Assembly (NCBI RefSeq): GCF_932526225.1
Contig: NC_064034.1
Coordinates: 6,064,001-6,128,000 of the forward strand
Length of the DNA stretch: 64,000 bases
Direction: 5' to 3'
DNA from: Nematostella vectensis
Lineage: Eukaryota; Cnidaria; Anthozoa; Actiniaria; Edwardsiidae
Shown here: positions 61,701-64,000 of the stretch, piece by piece
How the letters are laid out: each line of letters opens with the position of its first letter
How positions within the stretch are numbered: position 1 is the stretch's first letter
The notes under the pieces: model-generated
The model's database searches: none
The model's input: the letters and a program-made list of their open reading frames with translations, nothing else
Told to the model about the DNA's origin: nothing
Program-made: the position numbers and the translations under genes

Positions 61701-63830
61701 TGTCCACACTTTCACCGGTACGAGCGGCTTAAGCAGCTTGTGTTTGACATCGTCGGGGATGTCCTCGTCCAAGATGTTCTGGACCAGCCCTACCAGTACG
61801 GCGGGCGCCTCTTTGTCAGGCATGCTATCGAGAATCTCCTGGTAAACACCGGCGCTTATGTCTCGGCCCCGAAGAGTGGCATCCACGCTTGGGAACCGAA
61901 GATGGGCGCCCCCGACGAAGAGAGAATAGTACTCCTCGGGGCCTAAGCTCTCTGGGCCCTCTTGCCGCCGTCCCGGCAGCAAAGGGTCGACTTCCTCTGT
62001 CCACACCTTCGCCGGTACGAGCGGCTTAAGCAGCCTGTGTTTGACATCGTCGGGGATGTCCTCGTCCAGGATTTTCTGGACCAGCCCTGCCAGTACGGCG
62101 GGCGCCTCTTTGTCACGCATGCTACCGAGAACCTCCTCTATGTAAGCGTCCATGTTTCGGCACACCTTGTGCCACCCAGTCTCTAACTGAGCGTTTGGGT
62201 ATGCCCTGTGCAACCCAGTCTCTAATTGACCGTACTGCGGGCTGCGATGTCAGACAGGACGAGTGCGAACCATCGCCGAGCGCGCCTCCCGATGCCACGC
62301 ATCCTCTGCCCTTCACGATTCGCTCCGCAGGCACACACACTGAGTCCCTATGCCGCAGACCCTGCACGGCACGGGGAGGGGGCTGCCCTTACGGAGCCTT
62401 TAGAGGTACACCTTGCAGTAGGTGTCCATGCACCTCCGGCCGCACGTGTTTGCGTGGCCGACCTTTAGCCACCCGCAATAATCTTTTCCGCACTTCATCC
62501 TTCGAACGCTCGGTATACCACAGGACAGACGGATGTCTAATTGCAAGTCCTTAAGGGTTCGAACTGCATCATTGGAAAAATATAGCCGTGATACCTCATA
62601 ACAGCGTTATGAATTAGGGTGCGAGTCACAAAGTCCTTAAAAACGTATGTCATGAAGTACCAAGCTCAATTATCTAAGATGGCGGCTCGACTCGAACATG
62701 GAATTAGACCTAAAGTTCTTGGATGGAAACTTTCAGTAACAACCGAGGGGAGAGAAGAGGACGCCTTCGTAGATGAAGTTTTAAAGAGTTTGACCGCCTC
62801 TATTAAATTGTATTTCGGAAACAGGAGGCTTCTGTGGCAGCCATAAAATCGTAGACCTCGCCGGCGATCGAGCATTCGATAAAAAGAACACACGCTCCGT
62901 AGGTTTTGCGTAGATTTATCCATGCGCTTTTTCGCCCCGACCTTATGTACGCGGAACGGCCCGGCCTACATTAGCAATTGCCAAAAGCTTATTTACGTGA
63001 AATCGATTTGGCCTACATTAGCAATTGCCAAAAGCTTCTGTACGTGAAATCGATTTGGCCTACATTAGCAATTGCCAAAAGCTTGTGTACGTGAAGCATT
63101 ATCTGCCTGATATATAGAGACGGGGCTGGGGGCTCGGAGGGGGGATTCGCGCCTCCCAGGCCTAAAACGGGGAGACGGGGCTGGGAGGCCCGGAGGGGCG
63201 ATCCGCGCCTCCCACTAGTTTCTCTGAAACCCCCTGGTCCCCACCTTTAATCATGAGAAAAAAAGGCAAATGTAGATTATATACGAACAAAGAAAACAGA
63301 GATTCGAACAGGCAAGCAGATAGAATAATCACAGTTTACTTTCACACACGATATATGGAAGGGAATTTTTTGTTCTTTGTTTTATTGGTGTTTTAGAATT
63401 ATCATTAGAAAAAAATGGGCATCAACGTTATGGTGCAACGCAAATGTAATGAAATCACAGCAACCTTTGCAAAAGAATATACAACAAAGTATGTCTCATT
63501 GATCAGTACTTCATTCTCAGGACAAAATAAACATAATCTTTGAATTGCTTTAAACCACACGTACCTTAAACATCAGCCATCGTGTCCCATCAGTAGTATA
63601 GTGAAGGTTATAAGTCTTGACCCACTTGTTCTCCCCAGGGGACCCCTGTGTGGCTACTCCTGAGACTGTCCTCACCCCTCCCAGGTCAATCTCAAGATAC
63701 TCAGAGACGACCGATGCACCACACCAAGATGAGTTGCCGTATAGACGTCCAGCGGATGCGTTACCCGATGACGCCGAAATTGCTGAGCCCGCGATGACGT
63801 CATCCGTTAGACCCAGCGACGACTTGCACA
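35488..63830 (-). CDS. Gene 3: F5/8C-FN3 receptor-type tyrosine phosphatase paralogue, 5' end off the window
   Basis: Intact-looking paralogue. Exons in window (minus order): 63565-63830, 47723-47867, 47393-47463, 46402-46639, 45343-45633, 44762-45052, 44440-44510, 44081-44303, 43638-43937, 42443-42543, 42031-42223, 41842-41926, 41502-41775, 41367-41409, 41146-41260, 40754-40929, 40470-40603, 40193-40280, 39742-39818, 39546-39585, 39209-39306, 38772-38888, 38509-38663, 38257-38392, 37978-38127, 37621-37723, 37403-37479, 37141-37275, 36728-36850, 36344-36489, 36014-36149, 35488-35568. After two carried nucleotides they give 1559 uninterrupted codons including the stop. Order: F5/8C, FN3 array, transmembrane helix, D1, D2. 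No Ig exon. The first intron listed contains the 15-kb Polinton, so this gene needs removal of a 15.7-kb intron. D1 has [11 protein letters not shown]2 has VQC. Confidence 0.85.
35654..35955. repeat. GAT/GGT trinucleotide microsatellite expanded in the last intron of gene 3
   Basis: About 300 bp of GATGATGGTGGTGGT-type repeat. The same place in gene 2 (9541-9595) has only about 55 bp. The long Met/Val or Asp/Gly frames over it are repeat artefacts. Confidence 0.95.
37978..40603 (-). CDS. Gene 3 phosphatase domain D1 (catalytic)
   Basis: Nine exons, same lengths as in gene 2. [51 protein letters not shown] joined to [12 protein letters not shown], then VQTK and EQYSF. All catalytic landmarks (WPD Asp, Cys, Arg, Q-loop Gln) are present, so I predict an active tyrosine phosphatase. 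Confidence 0.88.
40754..41260 (-). CDS. Gene 3 transmembrane and juxtamembrane exons
   Basis: Exon 41146-41260 encodes a stalk and helix ([20 protein letters not shown]). Exon 40754-40929 starts [15 protein letters not shown] and is Glu/Asp/Gln-rich. The basic cluster after the helix fixes a cytoplasmic C-terminus. Confidence 0.82.
41367..44510 (-). CDS. Gene 3 FN3 exons from VPEGIPTIS to the membrane-proximal region
   Basis: Exons 44440-44510, 44081-44303, 43638-43937, 42443-42543, 42031-42223, 41842-41926, 41502-41775 and 41367-41409. They repeat the gene 2 order and nearly all lengths. Recognisable strands include [47 protein letters not shown] and [13 protein letters not shown]. Confidence 0.8.
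42640..43670. repeat. 72-83-bp minisatellite at the FN3 splice donor of gene 3
   Basis: Homologue of the array at 17500-18250. Right part: about 72-bp units with CATACGGGATATTGATACAT. Left part: two or more units of another type (GGGATATTCTCCATACGTG). The exon at 43638-43937 ends inside the array at donor GTATGTATC. Confidence 0.9.
44762..45633 (-). CDS. Gene 3 paired FN3 exons (tandem exon duplication)
   Basis: Two symmetric 291-nt exons, 45343-45633 and 44762-45052, each with APDCAPT start, [21 protein letters not shown] or [11 protein letters not shown], and an RT-x-DG end. Gene 2 has one. Phase 1-1 boundaries make such duplication frame-neutral. Confidence 0.85.
46203..46425. repeat. 31-bp minisatellite at the FN3 splice donor of gene 3 (7 units)
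   Basis: Units begin CTCACCGTCCTCC at 46211, 46242, 46273, 46304, 46335, 46366 and 46397. Each holds the exon end TGTACAGACCTGGGAGGACG (minus strand) and donor GTGAGTAGC. It is the counterpart of the 3.5-kb array in gene 2 but with half-size units. Confidence 0.92.
46402..47463 (-). CDS. Gene 3 FN3 domain (two exons) following the F5/8C domain
   Basis: Exon 47393-47463 reads [20 protein letters not shown]. Exon 46402-46639 reads [32 protein letters not shown] and [10 protein letters not shown]. The preceding exon is the second half of an F5/8C domain (LFGNIEC), so the Ig and first FN3 exons of gene 2 are missing here. Confidence 0.82.
47723..47867 (-). CDS. Gene 3 second half of the split F5/8C domain
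   Basis: Exon encoding [35 protein letters not shown] and LFGNIEC. It pairs with the first-half exon at 63565-63830, on the far side of the Polinton insertion. Same length (145 nt) and phases as exon 5 of genes 1 and 2. Confidence 0.85.
48206..48714. repeat. Left terminal inverted repeat of the Polinton
   Basis: Begins with a run of 22 G, then ACCAGGGGGTTTCAGAGAAA. Holds a duplicated GGGAGGCGCGAATC segment and about six 47-bp tandem units (48371-48655, core CACGTACATAAGCTTTTGGC and GTAGGCCAAATCGATTT). The inner end is at ...CTACGGAGCG, after which similarity to the right end stops. Confidence 0.9.
48764..49441 (-). CDS. Polinton protein with glycine-rich hydrophobic region, 225 aa, function unknown
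   Basis: Open frame ending close to the left terminal repeat. N-terminal 80 residues polar, then a long Ala/Gly/Val-rich hydrophobic stretch (residues about 75-125, e.g. [20 protein letters not shown]), likely two membrane passes, then a charged helical C-terminus ([20 protein letters not shown]). It resembles uncharacterised membrane proteins I recall from Polinton-type elements of invertebrates. One of the few unbroken genes here. A role in virion membrane or host membrane remodelling is only a guess. Confidence 0.6.
   Translation of the reverse strand: MANSDVSSGAMYPSLPSVCPQTHMTPTAPASIGGDVQSFRLQKICDTQAVLDNEITHHRQVRKKYKRAFAVTHAVSVASGIAAGALSSAGVGVSLSGIGVLIGGPLAGVAGLVGVVGAGAGVVSRGLTSKLAKHEDTMVLAESRKNSIRELVSKALQDGHISEEEFRLILQEQERYHALKAAIRARHGLAPRDKKSGKGPSLEAREKMKKRLREIREEFGSEVFE
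49458..50149 (-). pseudogene. Candidate Polinton minor capsid (penton-like) protein, frameshifted
   Basis: Two overlapping frames: 49715-50149 (N-terminal part) and 49458-49775 (C-terminal part). The break falls in a run of ten C at 49742-49751, so a one-base slip probably split one gene of about 225 codons. N-part motifs: [19 protein letters not shown] and [21 protein letters not shown]-part motifs: [21 protein letters not shown] and [16 protein letters not shown]. This layout matches a conserved Polinton protein that I associate with the penton/minor capsid (single jelly-roll). That name is from family memory and needs a structure search. Confidence 0.55.
50201..51599 (+). pseudogene. Polinton protein of unknown function, multiple frameshifts
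   Basis: Pieces in different frames: 50201-50554, a middle piece around 50590-50748 (contains [15 protein letters not shown] and [16 protein letters not shown]), and a long piece to 51599 whose reading continues upstream of its first usable start ([20 protein letters not shown]). Later motifs: [20 protein letters not shown] and [14 protein letters not shown]. Together they look like one gene of more than 400 codons with at least two frameshifts. I do not recognise a domain. It is the only plus-strand gene in the left block. Confidence 0.5.
51672..52220 (-). CDS. Polinton coiled-coil membrane protein, 182 aa
   Basis: Residues about 25-75 are a charged coiled coil ([20 protein letters not shown]). 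Next comes a helix region with [20 protein letters not shown] and small-residue-rich segments, then a C-terminal hydrophobic stretch ([13 protein letters not shown]) with a basic tail. Similar proteins recur in invertebrate Polinton-like loci (family memory). Probably membrane-anchored; function unknown. It follows the 134-aa gene by 15 nt on the same strand, so co-transcription is likely. Confidence 0.6.
   Translation of the reverse strand: MKGFKLAMGSVAEIIQENTERVQDWQGVVATDRETIDDPNASESSCQEARERNEERLSEIDELERENRELENQKPLRERIKAIFKKYGFTVTAIGLAVATTIAAIVTSLGKSLSSVARGVGNRLKAIGKKLGELLPGLVGSIANFVFKAAGEAVKFLGENAWLLILAVAAFLVRRMQSSRNK
52236..52640 (-). CDS. Polinton acidic protein, 134 aa, function unknown
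   Basis: Starts [20 protein letters not shown], an acidic low-complexity N-terminus, and ends with a compact [20 protein letters not shown] segment. It contains TAGTASA, encoded by the dispersed GCCGGAACGGC hairpin also found in other genes of this element. Directly upstream of the coiled-coil membrane gene. Confidence 0.5.
   Translation of the reverse strand: MGDVDVDIDDTLPGASADRGAGDDGTTPLIPFDPDDGESIPMTSTSSRTHAAHSMATRSATQTAGTASAETSFITEGAATRPGLQSLREEYPDLNENLIRFQSDRRGKTLIQVRNLGKGGWSKPRQLFNADGDV
52742..52903. repeat. 162-bp near-perfect palindrome between Polinton gene blocks
   Basis: Arms of about 78 bp (left start TATAGTGTTGGTTTGAG, right end CTCAAACCAACACTATA) with one mismatch (A versus C in CCCTAAAGG / CCTGTAGGG) and a 6-nt centre AAAATC. 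A 16-bp direct repeat TACATTTGTGATCTAT sits at 52729-52744 and 52961-52976. It lies between minus-strand genes to the left and the plus-strand capsid gene. It could be a fold-back insertion, a replication or packaging structure, or a shared promoter element. Confidence 0.9.
52975..54248 (+). pseudogene. Polinton major capsid protein (double jelly-roll), frameshifted
   Basis: The first frame runs from ATG 52975 (second ATG at 52984, [14 protein letters not shown]) with motifs [38 protein letters not shown] and [20 protein letters not shown]. Near 53786-53800 the frame changes, and the second frame (to 54248) continues [30 protein letters not shown] and [16 protein letters not shown], ending LESIQY. 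Combined length is about 420 codons. The order and motifs match the Polinton major capsid protein, known to adopt a double jelly-roll fold and expected to form virion hexamers. The break prevents a full protein unless recoded. Confidence 0.8.
54285..54818 (+). pseudogene. Polinton genome-packaging ATPase (FtsK/HerA type), apparently shortened
   Basis: Begins [20 protein letters not shown] with Walker A GPTSCGKT at residues 14-21. Walker B is TLIILD near residue 90, followed by [15 protein letters not shown] and [20 protein letters not shown]. Known role of the family: pumping the element genome into capsids. The residues after Walker B and the C-terminus look shortened relative to what I expect, and the frame ends abruptly in CVTLIPSP at 54818, so it is probably damaged. 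It sits 36 nt after the capsid gene. Confidence 0.75.
54903..55528 (+). pseudogene. Small conserved Polinton protein, split by a frameshift
   Basis: First frame from ATG 54903 to 55211 contains [20 protein letters not shown] and [20 protein letters not shown]. Second frame ends at 55528 and contains [20 protein letters not shown] and [20 protein letters not shown]. The second frame is open upstream into the overlap near 55200, consistent with one ancestral gene broken there. Function unknown. Both pieces contain the GCCGGAACGGCA hairpin (encoding TAGTA), possibly an insertion that disrupted the C-terminus. Confidence 0.5.
55588..56190 (+). CDS. Polinton protein with basic region and one membrane segment
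   Basis: The ATG at 55588 (MEEPQGSTS) is the first ATG in a frame that is open slightly upstream. A Pro/Ala/Glu-rich N-terminus, a basic stretch [20 protein letters not shown] near residue 50, and a hydrophobic segment [20 protein letters not shown] near residue 125. The C-terminal 60 residues look low-complexity and may be degenerate. I do not recognise a function; similar basic-plus-membrane proteins recur in such elements. Confidence 0.45.
   Translation: MEEPQGSTSAQPAGTSAEPDKQHHQEPARTPSALAERITSPEPPATRPKHPGRVKAGRRLAKWNRINRAKKETLRVVQSPVAPGPSEPQGREGLRADDAFGITHTPAPESNYAWSASSVIEVAGLLVSLFGLYTRRRELAAAFTRTPAVNQRATDPHVAADDVTPPARLPLATAQQTKDRVPATALRAPGQCKSRLLSME
56252..56590 (+). CDS. Small Polinton membrane protein
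   Basis: [20 protein letters not shown] start, then hydrophobic [14 protein letters not shown], a polar stretch DPSANAMNY, and a second hydrophobic segment [20 protein letters not shown]. After about residue 72 the frame runs into simple sequence (TATACGTATACG) and codes for an unlikely YTYTYTYT tail, so the native end is probably near there. Likely a two-pass membrane protein; function unknown. Confidence 0.5.
   Translation: MSTTQQSKITKTITDAAVITGLVAGIGWVGRKVLREDFTKDPSANAMNYAKMTVAVAGAVALKGYLEDQKILPMQCTVACVGRVLDSCVLCTIHAHAYTYTYTYTQHMKCAY
56609..57046 (+). pseudogene. Small Polinton membrane protein interrupted by in-frame stop
   Basis: Frame 56609-56770 encodes 53 residues ([20 protein letters not shown]...), then TAA. 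The same frame continues 56789-57046 ([27 protein letters not shown], ending [10 protein letters not shown]). A 22-bp imperfect direct repeat (AGAAATACCAAC at 56748 and 56770) spans the stop, suggesting a local duplication created it. Related proteins I recall have both halves fused, with N- and C-terminal membrane segments. Confidence 0.5.
57231..58017 (+). pseudogene. Polinton retroviral-type integrase, frameshifted with internal deletion
   Basis: 57231-57794 encodes the N-terminal region and part of the DDE core: first Asp in [18 protein letters not shown] (about residue 85), second Asp in [12 protein letters not shown] (about 145), then HHRSQA where the frame leaves the family and the third acidic residue is missing. 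A second frame ending at 58017 has [18 protein letters not shown] and [13 protein letters not shown], the C-terminal DNA-binding region typical of Polinton integrases. The piece carrying the catalytic Glu is gone, so it cannot be active. In intact elements this enzyme inserts the DNA and makes the 6-bp duplication seen here. Confidence 0.78.
58041..58073. terminator. Hairpin between converging integrase and polymerase-helicase genes
   Basis: Arms CTGGTCGCGCTAG and CTAGCGCGATCAG (13 bp, one G-T type mismatch) with a 7-nt loop. It lies just past the integrase end (58017) and overlaps the last codons and stop of the minus-strand HNH segment (58070-58072). An A8 run (58029-58036) lies to the left and TTTT to the right. 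A bidirectional RNA 3'-end signal is a plausible reading, not proven. Confidence 0.5.
58070..58336 (-). pseudogene. HNH nuclease-like C-terminal segment beyond an in-frame TGA
   Basis: The frame directly following the helicase TGA stays open for 88 codons, to TGA at 58070-58072. It encodes [15 protein letters not shown], then [20 protein letters not shown] and LSCNRRQKL: a Cys-x2-Cys, Asp-Arg-Leu-Asp, His/Asn and Cys-x2-Cys-Asn layout typical of HNH endonucleases. It has no start codon of its own near the beginning, so it reads as the lost C-terminus of the polyprotein. A CGA-to-TGA change at a CpG could explain the stop. Confidence 0.65.
58337..59290 (-). pseudogene. SF1 (Pif1/RecD-like) helicase piece of the Polinton polyprotein
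   Basis: [17 protein letters not shown] (motif II, Asp-Glu-Cys), [15 protein letters not shown] (motif III), a Cys-rich insert [17 protein letters not shown] that could bind zinc, [16 protein letters not shown] (motif V) and [10 protein letters not shown] (motif VI). It ends in EELIIA, then TGA at 58337-58339. Expected role: unwinding element DNA during replication alongside the fused polymerase. Confidence 0.72.
59215..60309 (-). pseudogene. Polymerase palm region joined to helicase Walker A (364 aa piece)
   Basis: First half: [34 protein letters not shown], then [20 protein letters not shown] followed by RVCTDAIYA, the latter fitting family B motif C (usually DTDS, here CTDA). Second half: [17 protein letters not shown], a Walker A loop, and [15 protein letters not shown]. 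The frame shifts at about 59245-59255, where TYHHYLPS resumes in the next piece. The Asp-Ser to Asp-Ala change in motif C also suggests decay. Confidence 0.6.
60336..62213 (-). pseudogene. N-terminal piece of the Polinton polymerase polyprotein, 625 aa, with 99-aa duplication
   Basis: Open from ATG 62213. Residues about 25-125 and 125-225 are a near-identical pair of 99-residue units ([20 protein letters not shown], then [20 protein letters not shown]). A central region has [40 protein letters not shown] and [11 protein letters not shown]. The spaced Asn-Cys and His-Ala-Trp invite comparison with papain-like folds but I cannot assign one. The C-terminal part includes [20 protein letters not shown]. 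The frame is lost immediately before the polymerase palm piece. Confidence 0.55.
61537..62130. repeat. 297-bp tandem duplication inside the Polinton polyprotein gene
   Basis: ATCTCCTGGTAAACACCGGC occurs at 61537 and again at 61834, a period of 297 bp (99 codons), with the units otherwise nearly identical. Being a multiple of three it keeps the frame. Similarity fades beyond about 62130. Confidence 0.92.
62214..62892. other. Polinton right flank between polymerase gene and terminal repeat
   Basis: Upstream region of the minus-strand polymerase gene. A 33-bp imperfect duplication (TTAGAGACTGGGT at both units, about 62170-62235) abuts the start codon. The rest to about 62600 has no gene I trust. 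It becomes AT-richer toward 62600-62880. Confidence 0.5.
62652..62846 (+). CDS. Small AT-rich hypothetical protein in the Polinton right arm
   Basis: ATG 62652 opens 64 codons ([20 protein letters not shown] ... [16 protein letters not shown]). It is lysine/leucine-rich with a base composition closer to the host than to the other element genes. Unrecognised; could be an acquired fragment or chance. Confidence 0.25.
   Translation: MKYQAQLSKMAARLEHGIRPKVLGWKLSVTTEGREEDAFVDEVLKSLTASIKLYFGNRRLLWQP
62893..63245. repeat. Right terminal inverted repeat of the Polinton
   Basis: Reverse complement matches 48206-48714 but is shorter (353 versus 509 bp), because it has only about three of the 47-bp units (near 62960-63095) and its terminal G-run is GGTGGGGACC rather than 22 G. 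Confidence 0.9.
63565..63830 (-). CDS. Gene 3 first half of the split F5/8C domain
   Basis: Reads [40 protein letters not shown] and DGTRWLMFK, then donor GTACGTG. Eight codons shorter than the gene 2 equivalent at its 3' end, still phase 0. Earlier exons of the gene lie beyond the right edge; 63831-64000 is intron with nothing recognisable. Confidence 0.85.
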
Positions 63831-64000
63831 CTGGGAATAACGTTGATAAGGGATTCTCATAAACTGACTAATTTTTGTTTGCCTTTCAATAGACATTTAG
63901 GCTCTATTATTCAACATTGCACACAAAAAAGATGGAACGCATTAAAGCGTGAAGTGAAGCGGAGCCCCATACCTAAGAAAAAGTGGTATATAAGAAAAAT

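Larger units (their letters stand above)
58070..62213 (-). pseudogene. Large Polinton polyprotein: family B polymerase motifs + SF1 helicase + HNH, broken
   Basis: Four consecutive minus-strand pieces: 60336-62213, 59215-60309, 58337-59290 and 58070-58336. Piece overlaps or near-abutments with frame changes, and one in-frame TGA, indicate a single ancestral gene of at least about 1380 codons, likely longer before deletion. Polymerase motif C and palm helix, Walker A, helicase motifs II, III, V and VI, and an HNH-like zinc motif appear in that order. Protein-primed family B polymerase is a Polinton hallmark. Fusion to a Pif1/RecD-like helicase and an HNH nuclease is the noteworthy part. I could not find exonuclease DxE or the palm DxxSLYP motif, so internal sequence was probably lost near 60310-60336. 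Confidence 0.75.
48206..63245. mobile_element. Polinton/Maverick-type virus-like DNA transposon, degenerate copy
   Basis: A 15,040-bp insertion in an intron of gene 3. Diagnostic features: long terminal inverted repeats, a 6-bp duplication TTTAAT on both flanks (48200-48205 and 63246-63251), and a gene set of integrase, family B polymerase, packaging ATPase and major capsid protein, as known for Polintons. It is GC-richer than the host flanks. The left block is mostly minus strand (48764-52640), the middle block plus strand (52975-58017), the right block minus strand (58070-62213). Integrase, capsid, ATPase, polymerase and helicase genes all carry frameshifts, stops or losses, so I judge it inactive. 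No adenain-type protease was recognised. Confidence 0.93.

Noticed and set aside
48206-63245. Adenain-type cysteine protease expected in a Polinton
   Set aside because: I searched the readable frames for a His, Asp/Glu, Cys catalytic layout of that family and found none. The Cys/His region in the polyprotein N-terminus was too uncertain to call a protease.
1-64000. tRNA, rRNA or other structured RNA genes
   Set aside because: No cloverleaf, rRNA core or snRNA-like segment was recognised by eye; a covariance-model scan would be needed to exclude small ones.

Overview
The window is animal nuclear DNA: intron-rich coding exons with GT/AG splice sites, extracellular discoidin, Ig and fibronectin III modules, and receptor tyrosine phosphatase catalytic domains. 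I infer a marine invertebrate. Amphioxus is my best guess (about 0.6), because several minisatellites here are seeded exactly on 5' splice sites, a feature I recall being described for amphioxus. A cnidarian remains possible.

The host part is a head-to-tail array of one gene family on the minus strand, read right to left, with a repeat period of about 26 kb. Gene 1 (1-7711) shows only its 5' end. Gene 2 (9376-33763) is complete: I resolved 42 exons totalling 6897 nt, exactly 2298 codons plus a stop. Gene 3 (35488 to beyond 63830) lacks its 5' end. Gene 2 encodes a signal peptide, five F5/8 type C (discoidin) domains, an Ig domain, about seven FN3 domains, a transmembrane helix and two phosphatase domains (D1 and D2). 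Gene 3 lacks the Ig and first FN3 exons but has an extra FN3 exon. Gene 2 carries an in-frame TAG in its first FN3 exon and a Gly-to-Glu change in the D1 catalytic loop, so it may be a decaying or secreted-only paralogue. D2 of genes 2 and 3 has Gln in place of the catalytic His.

Between and within these genes lie large minisatellites (46-2095, about 17.5-18.25 kb, 18.7-19.36 kb, 21.0-24.5 kb, 26.4-27.8 kb, 42.6-43.67 kb, 46.2-46.4 kb), a TTAA-flanked element shared by genes 1 and 2, a small CAGGGGCGGAT-ended element found only in gene 2, and a GAT/GGT microsatellite expanded only in gene 3.

At 48206-63245 a 15.0-kb GC-rich Polinton/Maverick-type element sits in an intron of gene 3, splitting one F5/8C domain. 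It has long terminal inverted repeats and a 6-bp target duplication (TTTAAT). It carries a major capsid protein, a candidate minor capsid protein, a packaging ATPase, a retroviral-type integrase, several small membrane proteins, and a large polyprotein joining family B DNA polymerase motifs, a superfamily 1 helicase and an HNH nuclease-like domain. Most large genes are broken by frameshifts, stops or deletions, so this copy looks dead. I did not find the usual adenain-like protease. A 162-bp near-perfect palindrome separates the left gene block from the rightward capsid/ATPase/integrase block.
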